Assembly: GCA_007922305.1 (NCBI GenBank)
Contig: ML677326.1
Span: 55,546,785-55,610,784 of the forward strand
DNA from: Dermatemys mawii
Lineage: Eukaryota > Chordata > Testudines > Dermatemydidae
Direction: 5' to 3'
DNA: 64,000 nucleotides
Positions within the stretch are counted from its first letter, which is position 1, and each line of letters begins with the position of its first letter. This document shows positions 34,207-46,385 of this stretch, piece by piece. The translations under genes and the position numbers were made by a program. A model generated the notes under the pieces. That model was given only the letters and a program-made list of their open reading frames with translations, was not told the DNA's origin and ran no database searches.

Positions 34207-36289
34207 AGAGATAGAATCTTTTTCTACTTTTCTTTCTTTTAGGTGTATTCTTTCTTTATGACCATGAAGGGGAGAGAGGCAATTTCATGTGGACCAGGAA
34301 GAATCACTGAAGAGGTGGCCACTCTCTTCCTTTTTGTCTCAGTGCTCCAAGTCCCTGATGGGCAAAGCAGCAACGGATCATCTTAGAATCTGGATGCCTG
34401 TTCTCCATATTGCAGTAAATATGTACCGAGAGCAGGATATAAAGATTTCCAAAGATTTACCGTGTCCAATGTTTAACTGAAAAATCAATTTACCTGAAGG
34501 CATGCTATCCTAAAGCAAAAGTGTTTAAGGGTGGTGTACAGTTTTTAAGACTCAAATGGGCAACTTCTCTTGTCAGCCACTGGAACTGAATGGATGTAAG
34601 TGAAGACAGTATTTGGCCTCATTTTTAATACCTTTCTGTGTGAGATGATTACTTTAAGAGAAAGCATAATTAAAATATACATTATTGTGGCACTGCTAAG
34701 GTCAGAGAGAACCTCTTCTTGCAGTATAATGGGGGTTAGACTTCAGATTGTAATCAGCTTTTAGAGCTTAAAAATAAATATAATTCAGACATTAGCAGTT
34801 CAATTTCAGTTTAGCATTAAAGACTGCTCACAAATTATCTGAAGCTGGCTCAGGTCTATTTTTTCCCACTTCTAAGAGCAGTCTTTATAGACATGTATAC
34901 TGTAGGAGAATTTTCATAATCCATATTAAGAGTCTTCCAGGCAGACTCCTTAACCACTGTTATTTTGAAATAATAAGGCACATGTAAACTTTTCTAAGGG
35001 AGAAGAGGTTTCAGTACAGGCAGGAGTATAGAAATAATAGATTAACCGCTATTTTTTATTTGAGTTCCTTAAGATTACTTTTTTCTATTTTTATTAATAT
35101 GCATGATCCCAAAAGTTCTTCAGTAAGATAATAGAGAGTGGCTTGCTAGCTGTCATACTGGGGAAGTCAGTAGTGCAGTACTAAAAGTTGCTACTGCCAG
35201 CTGTGGTGAAACATTTACAAAAGTGCCACAATCTGCACTCTATTATGCTTTAAAATAACTCAGAAATAACTGAAGGTAAAGCATGATATTAGTTAAAACT
35301 GTATTACAGTAATAATGTCAAAAGTAATAATTATGGTGTTATTTGTTTAAAACTGCAATGCAGTAACAAGCTGTGAATGCAGAGGGAAAAAAAAAGACAA
35401 AACAAGCCCCCTAAAGATTAATTTAAAATGCGGAGGGATGAGCAGCCGCTTTTTCACTGGAGAAATTTCATTTATTTCAAAAGAGCTATTTCAGATTTAC
35501 ACCACTATAAGTTAGATCAGAATCAGGAATGTTTTGCCCGCTAATGCTGGAGATGAGCCTACACCATAATCTTGAACTTTAACACAAAATTTTGAAACTC
35601 CAAACTGCATCCCTCGTCAAATTTATTCTTTTACAGGACAACTATAATAAGCCAAACCCAGATTATGGGTTGGAGCTATCCTGTAGCCAGATCTTAGTAA
35701 AATGTGTGATAATACAACAGTGACTGTATAGCCACATGATCAGAGAGCAGGACACCAAGACTTACTTTTGACTCTCTAGTAACCAAGTAATAAAATGGAT
35801 GACCCCACAGTATACCACTGAGAAGGTTTTCAAAAAAGTAATAGTCCAAACTTTGAGTACCATTGCTATGCTAGGGTGAAGCAGTCAGTAAAACTGTTGG
35901 TTTTGTTCAAACAAGAAGAAAATTCTAGCATGAAGAAGCAGTTGCCAATCAAAATCAACCTGTCTATCCTGCTTGTGCTGCCTCTCAGTTTTACCACCTC
36001 CTATTCAGAAGTTATGAAGAGCTGTCAAAGGAGGATAACTCATGACATGTATTGAGCTAAAAGAGCTTTTTAGAAGGTCATAGTAGAACAGTGACAAACC
36101 CTGTAAAATATGGACACAACCCCACTGTGAAGGGGAACTCATCAGCATTGCTTTCTCATAGTCAGGCCATCGTGTAACACGATGTTTTCCTCTCAAACAT
36201 TTCCCTTTCTCACTGTGGGGGATCTGTCCTTTTAGCAACGCAGCTCTCTCAGTTACACACTGGAGCCCAACCCTTTTGGGATATATTGA
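33271..36289. other. Unassigned intergenic DNA
   Basis: No gene supported. It contains the (TC)n array at 34181-34206, listed separately. Confidence 0.4.
34181..34206 (+). repeat. (TC)n microsatellite
   Basis: Thirteen uninterrupted TC dinucleotides. Confidence 0.95.
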
Positions 36290-37418
36290 GTACAATGATG
36301 TGGAAGTCTGTAGAACTCAGCAAAGGGCTTTCCCCTGGAGTCAGGGTCTTAGAGTTTCTAGACTCTTGCAGCTTCAGGGTCTTCCCCAGTTTGGGTCCCC
36401 ACAGAAGTACAGAATTCTGTCATTGTTCACAGTTTAGGGACTGGGAGTGGAACCTGGGCCCGCCCTTTCCACTTTCTGCCTTTTCTGATTACTTCTTACC
36501 AGTGTCCCCTCTTTCTGCAGAATAAAATAAAGAATGAAACACAAAATTAAAGTTCTAACTTCAAAAGTCACCAGTCCCACCTCTGCAGGCTTGGACAGGT
36601 CAGCATTTCCAAGTCTCAGTGTTGCTCCTGCAACACTCCTTCATAAGAACTCAGGTCTGTTCCCTTCCATTGCCTGCTTCCCTCTAAGCCACGGGTCTCA
36701 AACACGCAGCCCATGGGCCACATGTGGCCCGCGAAAACCTTCCCTGCAGCCCGCCAAGCTCCCCGGTGCCCCTCAACTCCCCCCCGCATAGCAGATTCCG
36801 TGAGGGAGGGGCCAGAAGCAGAGCCTTCTCTGCTGCCTGGCGGGGCCGCTGCCGATCCCCAGCTTCCAAGCGCTGCTGCTGCAGCTTCAGTGAATGAGCT
36901 GGGATGGCGCTTCACAGCAGCCCTCTGCAGCGGCGGCTAAGAGCCATAAGCCAAGCTCTCTGAGCCCCTTCTCTTCCCCCTACTTTATTTCCTGCAGCTG
37001 CCAAGCTCCTCACGCCCACCCCTCCCTGCCTACCTCCAGGCATTTCCCACTGCCAAACAGCTGTTGGCAGTGCTTAGCACTTTCCAGGAGGGAGTGGGGA
37101 GGAGCGGGGAACTGTGGGCTCAAAGGAGGCGGCGGGGCAGCGGCAGGACCTAATGGAAGGGGTGGAGCGGAGGCAGGGCCCAGAGCAGCGAAGCGGGGAG
37201 CATGTCAGTGATGCGGCCCTCGGGCCAGTGCACTAGTCCTTACGCGGTCTTTGTGGTCATTTGAGTTTGAGACCCCTGCTCTAAGATGCTCTGCTTCCTT
37301 TTTAAGCTCCTGCTCCTACTTGTGCAGCTTTTTAGGTGCTGCAGGGCAGGGCTACCCGGGCCCAGAATTGCTCCTTAACCCCTCCTTCTTTAGTGTGGGG
37401 TTTGTATCTCCCATCACA
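36290..37418. mobile_element. Possible LTR element split by a hAT
   Basis: The right edge reads gtatctcccatcaca, a TG...CA-type terminus when read as an LTR end, and the sequence on both sides of the nested hAT (36690-37278) looks like one GC-rich non-coding unit. The left edge is unclear, and orientation is ambiguous: aataaaataaag at 36521 argues plus, the terminal word could argue minus. Low confidence. Confidence 0.35.
36690..37278. mobile_element. Non-autonomous hAT-type transposon, 589 bp
   Basis: Left end cacgggtctcaaac, right end gtttgagacccctg, the same termini as the 5361-6301 element. The duplications are ctctaagc at 36682-36689 and ctctaaga at 37279-37286 (seven of eight). Shared internal words near the right end include gtcagtgatgcggccct and cactagtcct. 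It lacks the C-rich minisatellite. The interior is very GC-rich and should not be read as a CpG-island promoter. Confidence 0.92.
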
Positions 37419-39364
37419 CCCCTAAACAGCAGCAAGGTTATAGAACCATAGCACTAGAGATGCATCTCCAAAACACTTTGTCATAAAATAGTGTAAGTAC
37501 TTTCAGAGCCGTTAATGTAGAATGCAAATCTGTACCACAAAGTACGCCACTACACATTTATACAAATTTCAGAACAAAAAGGGACTGTACAAGGTACACT
37601 ACACACATTCATATACAGATTTTTTTTACAAAATACATCAAATTGACTACTTTAGGGCCATCAAATAATATTTGTCTCTATTTATGCAATGGAGATACTA
37701 ATACAGAGCTCTTAGGCTGTTAGCTTGTAACATGGCCATTAAATGGTTAGTACAGGGAAACAAATTAGGGAAATGTTACTGTACGCACAGAATTTGGTTT
37801 TTTCCAAAAATTACCAGCGTAGTTTTTTCACTTTAGCATATATCAGCAGGCTCTGCAATATGTTATGAATTATTATAATCTCTGACTATATCACAGGGAG
37901 AAAAGAAAAAAAAAAGAGATGTATATACCAATCCCAAGGCAAATTCTGTGGTGTCATCTTAAAAGCCTTTAAAAGTTACTGTCCAAAGCACTGAAGAACT
38001 TACCTAAAATAAAAGGCCACAGAAGATATTGAGTCTATTACCATCGTACCTGAAGAAGCACCATTATGATGATCCAACCTCAAGATATATTGCCCCAGGG
38101 ATGTTTCTGTTCTGAATTTTTCACTTCTAAAACATACAGACTACTAATTGTTCTTGTAAGAAAGCTAGTTAAGCAACTTCAAGAGTTATTTGTAAATGTA
38201 AAGGACATAAATTAAATGAGTATTAACGAGCTAAAATAAGGATGCCCTGGAGCATGAGAGTGAAGAATGGGAATTTAGCAGTAGTGAACTAGAGGGAAAT
38301 TGAAGACTTATTCAGTTTACAGCTGAATAAGCCTGAAGTGCTGTAAAGCAGCCCTAAATTATCACATTATCTGTCAGCAGTTCGAATATTACAGTACCAC
38401 GGGCTTCTGAATAATTGGACAGCAGTAGAATTCTGTTAACTGGTTGCCTAACGGCAACAGTTCAAGTTACATGAAGAATGAAGCAGGCACTATGAAGCTC
38501 AAGAAGGGGAACCTTCAAAAGGAATTACTACAACTAAGCCACACAAAGCATGAAAAGAATGAAGAACGAATTTTCACCTTACATCCCTTTCGCAACAAAT
38601 CCCATTTTGACTTCTTGATTTTTTCAAATTTAACTGAAATATTTATTTCTCATTTTAAAAAAGATACTGTCAGTATGAAAGCAGTATTAATCATGTTATT
38701 TACCATGCTAAGAGCACCACAGGTTATTACAAGAAAGAATTTTTAACATGCAATTTACTTTTCCCTTAGACTTTTTACTTTTTGTTGTTTGTTTCATTCA
38801 GCCTGGAAAGTGAAAATACATTGAGTTGCTATGAGGATGTGCAGCTGGACATATGGGAATATGGGCTGGGCCAGGGTTCCTGGGATTGTTGTGGAGCTGC
38901 TTGAATCATTTTTTGGTTTTATTTTTATGTTGACTTGTTTGTTTACTTGCTTATTTCTAAATCTGCTAGGTGCGCTTCAGGCAAGTATTAGCAGAGGGCG
39001 CAAGAGTTCAGACCACCAGACACTTCATGACGGTCCCTGTAAAGGAGCAAGTCTGGATCAGAGCTATATGACAGGTGTGCTAAAAATTCCAGGCCCTTGT
39101 CAGGAAGAGGTAAAAATGATTCCCAATCCTTGCAAACAGCATGCGATAACAGGAGGTTGAGGAGGGGAGGGGATATGCAGGTGAAATCCTATTGCTCCAG
39201 CTTTTGGCTTCACTAGGAAAGAGAAAAAACTCCTGCTCCCTGAGGAAAGTGAAGTCCTCCTCATCCCTTCGAAATCTGCAGTGTTGTGGTGTGTGTGTTG
39301 GAGGTGACGGGATGTGTTTATTAAGGATGTGGCTGGATAAATGGGTCAGTGAAGCGGTGGCTAG
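37419..39364. other. Unassigned intergenic DNA
   Basis: No gene supported. A 100-codon frame at 38444-38746 and a 109-codon frame at 38831-39160 show no recognisable domain. Confidence 0.4.
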
Positions 39365-39600
39365 TTGAGTAAAATGTGTCACCATGGCCAAAAATTTTAC
39401 TTTTCTGGCACACAAACTCTCTGCAACAAGAGTAACATTTGTGTGGGAGGCAGAATTTACTCGAAGGCTAGTCCCAGATTGTGGAATAAACTACCCCCAG
39501 GAAATAAGGACCCTCACAAACTTGATCATCTTCCACTCCAAGTGCAGAGCAATTTACTTCAAAGCAAAACATATTTTAAACATTAAACTCTCAAACCTCG
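39365..39600 (+). mobile_element. Possible LINE ORF2 C-terminal remnant
   Basis: Two overlapping frames give PRLWNKLPP and, after a shift, EIRTLTNLIIFHSK, together like the common PRLWNSLPxxIR...F pattern at the end of LINE RT proteins. A frameshift is needed to join them and no other domain is present. Clade unknown. Confidence 0.35.
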
Positions 39601-40149
39601 CTAAAATAAGGCATCCCACTGCACATGCTTCTCTCCCAGGGGAGAAGAAGAGAGAACAAACAGGAGCTGACCAATATTAGTCAAGTTGCTTACTGCATGA
39701 CAGGAAGGCACTCATACTACAGAGATAAGCATGGTTAGAATACAGTGTGCGATGTTTGCAGTGTAATTGATGAGTTTAGTGGGGTAACTAGATGACGACT
39801 GTTTGGGATATGTGGTGGTGTGCACATGGGTTACACCACCTTACAGGTGGGAAGGCGTGGTGTACGTGGCACTGACTGGAAGCAAACGGTGGTATTTTTG
39901 GTTATGTGAATTTGGTGGGATTGACTAGGTGAGTTAATGAATGGTGAGGGGTAGGGTTGGAAGTTTAGAGGGTTGACAGACAGCGAATTAAATGTCTGAG
40001 TGTTCTGCTTATGGGACAATAGGGATCTACCCAACTGTGTTCTATGCCATTTTCTTTAGTGGCTGGAAGAGGTAGGAACTACCTCACTGGAATCTGCTGG
40101 TGTGTTAATCTGCCTGAAGTGCTGCCCCGCTTCAGTTTTCAAATGTGCA
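39601..40149. other. Unassigned DNA
   Basis: Nothing recognised. Confidence 0.35.
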
Positions 40150-40634
40150 AGTGTAACCTACACATCTTCTGGGTATGGTGTTCTGTCCCATCTAGTGGCA
40201 CCGAGACCACACAGAGATTCAATGAGTCTGTTCCACAACCTTAGCTAACAGGCAGTTGGCTTTTAGCTCATGAGGTAAAGGCTCATGCACTAAGTTTCAG
40301 AGATCCCTGGTTCGATCCCCCCCAACAATGACCGGGGTCTGCTGGCATTACAAGTGGGGACTCATACTGGATTTCAACTGGGAAGACTCTAAAGCTCAGG
40401 ATGTGCTTCTTCTGCTAGGGGAAATATGTAACCCATACACCCTCTGAGTGTAGTGCGTCCCAGCTAGTGGCACTGAGATCACTTAGAGAGGGACAGAGTT
40501 CAATGAGTCTGCTCTATAACCTTAGCTAAGTCACTTGGCTTTTACCTCATGAGGTAGAGGCTCATGCACTAAGCTCCAATGGTCCCTGGTTTGATCCAGC
40601 TCGATGATGACTGGAGACTGTTGGCATTACACAA
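40150..40634 (+). repeat. Tandem pair of tRNA-derived repeat units
   Basis: Unit 1 (40150-40423) and unit 2 (40424-40634) share, in order, gtaacc(t/c)acac, ctagtggcac, caatgagtctg, accttagctaa, cttggcttt, ctcatgaggta and ctcatgcactaag. Unit 1 has an A-box-like tagctcatgagg at 40265-40276 and a consensus B box ggttcgatccc at 40309-40319. The T stem does not pair, so it is not a working tRNA gene. It may be a SINE-like or satellite-like unit related to a tRNA. Confidence 0.75.
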
Positions 40635-42058
40635 GTAACTAGCATGATAAATCACAATACAAAAAATAAGAGGGAAACTAATTTAGTGAGGATAGATAAT
40701 TATGTTTAAATATAAGAATGTAAAACATACTGGTTGCCAAAGATGGCAAAATCATGATGGTGGGAACAGGGAACCATGGAAGTGAAAAACTGCAGTGGGG
40801 AAGCAGGAAAATAATGAAAAAGTAACTTGCGGGGTGGGCATGGTTTCAAAGATTGTCCCTGTCTCTGACACTCTTGAGCATGGTCCTGAACTGGTTGGTC
40901 AGTTTTTTTTCCTGGTTCTCAAACAGAGTTATTGTATCTTCAACAATGCAGAATAATATTTTTAACCTCCTCCCACACACTTTTGTGTTTGTTTCATAAC
41001 CTTACTGTTCAGATTAGGTTTTGCAAAGCTTCAGTATTTTTTAAAAACAAAAAAATTAAATTTGGGACAGTTAATTCTGTCCATTTTAATAGCTCATAAA
41101 ACACCGGAATACTTATGAAGAAATGGAAACTTTGGTGAACAAAATGGATTAATTTTTCACACTTCAAAAAACATTCAATAAAATTAGATATTGGTTTAAT
41201 CGTGAAAATATGTTCCATCTCTAATCTTTCATAATGTACCACTGACTGGGCACACGTACAAACTATTTCATTTTAAATAAATAAAGGTGGGCGGCCCCAT
41301 CCCTTGAAGTCCACCTGCCCCCCCAATAAAATAAAAATAAAGTAGGTATCATAACAACGAGAGGTTCTCTCACTTGGTTGTAAAATTTCCCCCTGGTTTG
41401 TGCCTGCTAAAGTGTCCTATAACATCTATCTGTATGGTAGTGTTCTTTTAAATAATAATGGGCTATTTGGTGTAATCAATTTTGAATTTCCTTTCATTTG
41501 GGTCACGCTCAACACTGTTTATAGGAAATAATACAAATTTAGAAGATAGAAATGTGGCTATAGTATATATTGCAGACTCGGGTGAACAGCTGGTTCAGTT
41601 TCTCTAGGAAGATTACTGTTTTCCAGAAAAAAAAATGAATCATTTACTAAGTACACTGTCCAAAAGAGTTCTAGTGTGGATACAAAACCATATGGTACGT
41701 TCCTTTACATTGTGTCATATACCTTCTTCACATATCTCCCTTAACTCACAGCACTGCATAACATTACAGAAATCAACAAAGCAAAATTGTTTAAATTCTC
41801 ATGGCTTTTAGATCTAGTATATTGCTAGTTGAGTTATTTGAAGACAAATTATGGTACCTTTATTCATGCTGAGTAATACTTACTCAAGTAGTCCCACTGA
41901 TTTCAATCAGAATTAAGAACTGCTCAAGATGACTAAGGATATCGCAATCCACCTATTGAAATGCTGATTAATTTTTACAGGATATAAATAAGTAAACTTC
42001 TAGCATCCTTACTCGTATAAAGAAATAAACTTCAGGAATAAGCATATGAAGATGCCTC
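40635..42058. other. Unassigned intergenic DNA
   Basis: No gene recognised. A decayed tgagtaatacttactca palindromic word with gtcccactgatttcaatcag follows at 41869-41910 and resembles the hairpin group described at 58406. Confidence 0.4.
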
Positions 42059-43365
42059 TGTGATGGGTTGGACCTCCCTTCCAGGGAGATGCACTGAGCC
42101 TGCCTTGTCTTGTTTTGCTGAGCCAGGCTCTCTGGCCTCCTCCAGTGAGCACACACACAGGAAGGGATACACCCAGCTGTAGAACCACAAAGAGTCTGCA
42201 ATCAGCTCTGCATAGGAAGACTCAGGCTATGTCTATAGTACTCAATGCAACTCCAGCTATATGAATAACATAGCTAGAGTCAACGTTCCTTAGGTCAAGT
42301 TACTCTGGGGTCTACACCACAGGAGGTTGACTGGATAAAATCTCCTTTTGACTTACCTTACTCTTCTCATCAGGGGCTAGAGTATAGGGGTTGACTGCAG
42401 AGCAATCTGAAGTTGTTTTGGCTGGTCTTTAATAGACCCGCTAAATTGACCACAGGTGGATCGATCTCAGAGCATTGATCCCGGCTGTAGCTTAGACATG
42501 CTCTCAGCTTCCATACCCCACCCCCTGAGTTATGAATTACACAAAACTGGTTTTAGAACAAAAACCAAGTCTATTAATTATAAAAATAGATTTTAAGTGA
42601 TAAGGGATAGCAAACAGATCAAAGCAGATTACTGAGTAAATAAACCAAAAACACAAAAAACTTAAACTTAATACACTAAATTAAATAGATAATAGTAGCA
42701 AATTATTACCCTAAATGTTGTACTGTTTTCAGCTTCAATCTCCAGGTATTCCTTTCACAGGCTAGACCTTTCTTGCCTGGTCTCAGCTGTCCCCCCCCGC
42801 CGCCAACTTAGTTCCTTTGTTTCTTCAGGTGTTTTCAGCACTCTTTCTTCTTGGGCTAGGAGGTACTGGAGAAAAGCCCTGATTATCTCACTTCCCTGCC
42901 TTAAATAGGCTTTACATATGGCAGGAATCTTTTGTCTCTCAGTGTGATCTCCCCTGCCCCCACCACCCAGTGGAAAAATACCAGAAGTCCAAGATGGAAT
43001 CCAGTACCAGCTGACATGATCACATGACCCTGCAGCATCAAAGCAGCATCCCCAGAAGGCAGGAGATTAGCATCTTCCAAGTTCTATTGTTCTCTCTAAT
43101 TGCCCATTGACTAACCAGTCAGACCGATTGCATTTTGTCTGGTGGGCGTTCCCCAGGTTCAAGCACTTTTGTAATTGATACAGAGTCCATATTCCTAACT
43201 TCAGCTAGAGATCTAATATATGCATACAAAGAGGATATTCATAATCGGTAAATCATAACCTTTCAAATGATACCTCACATGACCCATCTTGCATAGAACA
43301 TATTATTTATGCCATATTCAAATCATAAGCATAGTTCTATGAAGAATATTGGATATAGCATCACA
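42059..43365 (-). mobile_element. Solo LTR with perfect 5-bp target duplication
   Basis: The left terminus tgtgatggg and right terminus catcaca delimit 1,307 bp. The flanks gcctc (42054-42058) and gcctc (43366-43370) match exactly, as expected of integrase-mediated insertion of a retrovirus-like or Gypsy-type element. Minus orientation is suggested by a degraded aataaa-like run (minus strand of 42570-42590, followed by a T-rich word) that parallels the 3' region of the LTR at 46386. A MITE is nested at 42225-42508. No coding region adjoins it. Confidence 0.85.
42225..42508. mobile_element. MITE with AGGCTATGTCTA-type ends
   Basis: Left end aggctatgtctatag, right end gcttagacatgctct, inverted with a few mismatches. 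Internal words tctacaccacaggagg, ggttgactgcag and ggtggatcgatctcag. Related ends occur at 51905-52136 and 63597. Superfamily not settled. Confidence 0.65.
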
Positions 43366-45479
43366 GCCTCCAACTAAGTAGTGAAATTAAATCAGAATTC
43401 TACTATCAATAATTTACTTCTGTAGTTACCATACTGTGAGCTAATCTTTCTGGTTTAAAGCTGTCTGAGAAGTTCTTGCCTTTCCATATCTATATTGTGC
43501 ACAGAGAATCTTATAACCTCAGTTGTCAAAAATATTTAAAATGTCCAAGGCCCCCCATCTTTTTCTCTTTCCAAATTGCACACCTTCAGTAATTGTTGAT
43601 CCACATTTTTTTCCTCATGACTTAGAGATACAAGACCAGATTAAGGCTCTGCTGTGTCTTGACATAAGAGCACTAGGGAACCAAGACATCAAAAAAGAGA
43701 ATGGTACTAACAATATTTCACTGTTCTTTGGATTAACACTAAACCTAAGGAACAGGGATTTATTCCCCAATATCTAAGACTGAAAATAACCTTCCTTAGT
43801 GTAGCCATAACCCTGACAGAGCTACTATCCTTTTTTATTCCCTGAGAACTAATTTAGATTCTGTAGCTCAAAGTCCTCAACAGCATTAATGCATCAGGCT
43901 TTCAGTATTCTAATACACCCTGACTTCTCTACACAGTTATTCTCAGAACAGAGGTATTAGAAAGATATATCATATAAGCAGTGTGCTTATCAAAGGGTCT
44001 TTATATTAAGGAACCTGAATAACTTAGGGGTCAAGGATCCAAAGGGAGCTGAATTTTAGCTTCTTCTCAAAGACAAACTATTTCTTAGAATGCAAACTTG
44101 AAAGTGGCAATGTAACTGCACATGGGGTTTGTTCACTTTAAGTCAAATTAAACAGAAGCTCTTTCACACATCTCTTGTGAAAAAAGTTACATCTGCCTCT
44201 GGCAGCATATCAGGTTACAACTGGTTGTGCAAAGAGCATAGTGCCGTTCACTCTCACGGATTTCAAGAGCCACTCAGGAACTTGCAAAATTGAGCCCAGA
44301 CTGTATGTTAATCTGCTGAAGAACTTTCTGGTCCATACACCTATGCCACTTGTACACAAATGATACAAGACACACACTACTGGAATGAAAAGAAGAAGAA
44401 GAAATTACTGGAAAGCAAGTTCTTTTGTCAATATAATTGATCCCTGAATTGAGCTGTTTTAGAATTAATCCATTTTGTATGTAAATTGAAAGAGCATAAT
44501 TTTAATTGGCAGCCAATTCATGGCCTTCCATTAGATAGCTATCTGCATTATGAATTGTAATAAGGATTTGCTTTCAGGCATCTTCTGCATGCTGGTGGCA
44601 TCTTATCTAAAAAGCTATAGCAGGTAAAAGAAAGGTTGCACACACCACACTTTATACTTAAAGAGAGGAATACTTTCTCATAATTGTTGGCTAGTCACAG
44701 TTTTCAGCTACTTAAAAGCTTCACTTACAATCATGAAGAATAGTGGATTTTTATTGACTTTTTCCACAATAGCAGTGAAGCTGTTTATCAGTATAAGAAA
44801 GAACATTATTTTTTCTTGCTTTTACCATTTCCCCTTGTATACACTTAGAATATGATTGTTGTGTCCATTCATCAATTCCAAAAAGCTAAAACACAAAACA
44901 AAAACCCTTTGTAGGAAACAAAAACGAGGACTTTGTGTTAGGCATGAAATTCAATGCACAAGTAATCAGATTTACTGAGAATTCAAATATATATATATAA
45001 CTCCTCTAAGTATATTCCTTTGGAGATATTTAAGCCTGGTCTAACTGCATGGTAGCTTACAATGACCTAGTTGTGGAAGCGTCTTCACTTAAACTTGGCT
45101 CCCACCAATATGAAGGCCTCACTACACCACCACCTCCCCAAGTGGACTCGCCTCCCTCTGCATCCCATAGAGGACTCTGTGTTGGGATCTCTCTATACCC
45201 CACCTCAACATGCCACATGGCATCAGAGGTCAATGCACTACCCTGACCATTCTACCTGGGGAGACATTAAAGAAAAGAACAGCTTCATATATACCAACCT
45301 GTGAAAAAGACATGGTTGACGTATGTATACCTGAAATGGAGATGACTGTTCTTTCCCCTTTGTAAGTTCTGATCCCTTAATTAATCATGTTCTAAGTGTT
45401 GTTTTTTTCCTGGTTCATGTTACAGAATAAAATTCTGGGTTTTTTTTATGTTTTTGAAACATAATTCATCTTTCTTAGT
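43366..45479. other. Unassigned DNA, possibly including Harbinger 3' sequence
   Basis: 43366-45040 shows nothing recognised apart from a short (AT)n at 44987-45000. 45060-45479 lies downstream of the transposase relic on its strand and may be its untranslated part, but I cannot show that. Confidence 0.35.
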
Positions 45480-45992
45480 TCACAACATATGGTGGCTGGT
45501 GATGAGCAGGTCGGTCAGCAATCAATTTCTTGTTTCTGAACTGTCACAGAACCTATTTACAAACGATATCAATACGATATTTGATTCCTACGTATAGAGC
45601 AATGAGTACAAGATTCATTCCAGGCCACAAAGGAGATAGGCCCACTGGAGTATACTACAGCAACACATACCATCTGGCTCATTGTTAAAATGGTCTTTCA
45701 AAGCCTCCCTGTATAGTTGTATAGATCTGGGTTGAGCTCGTCATATAGCTCTTGTATCTGGCCGTGCAAATTCATCAGACTGCCTGCACCTGTCATAACA
45801 CCTGCACCCTAGCGGAAAATTTTCTCCCTTTGTTTCACAGATAGTATGCAGGACACAGCAGGTATCTATAGTCTTTCAGATATTTTTTCCACTGAGATCC
45901 AATATCATAATAAATAATTCCAGGTGATCCTTCAAATGACCAAAGGCACATTCACAACATTCACTTTTTGAAAAATGTTCATCTACAGGCAT
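45480..45992 (-). pseudogene. PIF/Harbinger-type transposase relic, C-terminal part
   Basis: The minus strand gives ECAFGHLKDHLELFIMILDL, then CCVLHTICETKGENF. These parallel the DDE_Tnp_4 family end, where ENAFGRLKGRW carries the final catalytic acidic residue and ACCVLHN follows. A frame change then gives DEFARPDTRAI and a further shift RDHFNNEPDG-like text. Internal stops and at least two frameshifts are present. The expected N-terminal helix-turn-helix and first two catalytic aspartates are absent. Intact relatives (HARBI1 class) cut and paste DNA with a 3-bp target duplication. Confidence 0.65.
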
Positions 45993-46385
45993 TGTGGGGG
46001 GGGGGGCTGTCTTTTAATCATTTTCTTATGTAAGTCCATTCAAGAGGGCACTGGATGGGATATAGCATATTTTGTGAAAAGCATGCATAGGACCCATTAA
46101 TCTTGAAAGGTGTGTTGTGAAAGGTGTTGATCATTGTAGCAGTGGATATATGGCTGCAGGTTTTCTATTTGTTTTCCTGGCAGGGTCTGATGCCACTTTG
46201 AGTTGCTATGTTCTAGTCTGTGAGCAGCTTGCTTCTAAAAATGAGCTTGGAGAGTTTGGAGGTGTCTTTCAATACCAGCAATGGTGGTTCAGAGAAGATT
46301 TCTTTCAGGAAGGGTTCCCCCTTGAGTATGGGTTGTAGTTTGATTATACTCCATCTGGGTGCCCATGTGGGGTGGTACCATATGC

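Noticed and set aside
34860..34990. Possible reversed SINE tail (gcagactccttaaccactg)
   Set aside because: A single short word without supporting flanks.
36700..37250. CpG-rich island that could mark a promoter
   Set aside because: It lies wholly inside a hAT-type element with terminal repeats and a target duplication.
40264..40330. Candidate tRNA gene
   Set aside because: A and B boxes are present, but the T stem does not pair (cctgg against ccccc) and the block sits inside a larger repeat unit.
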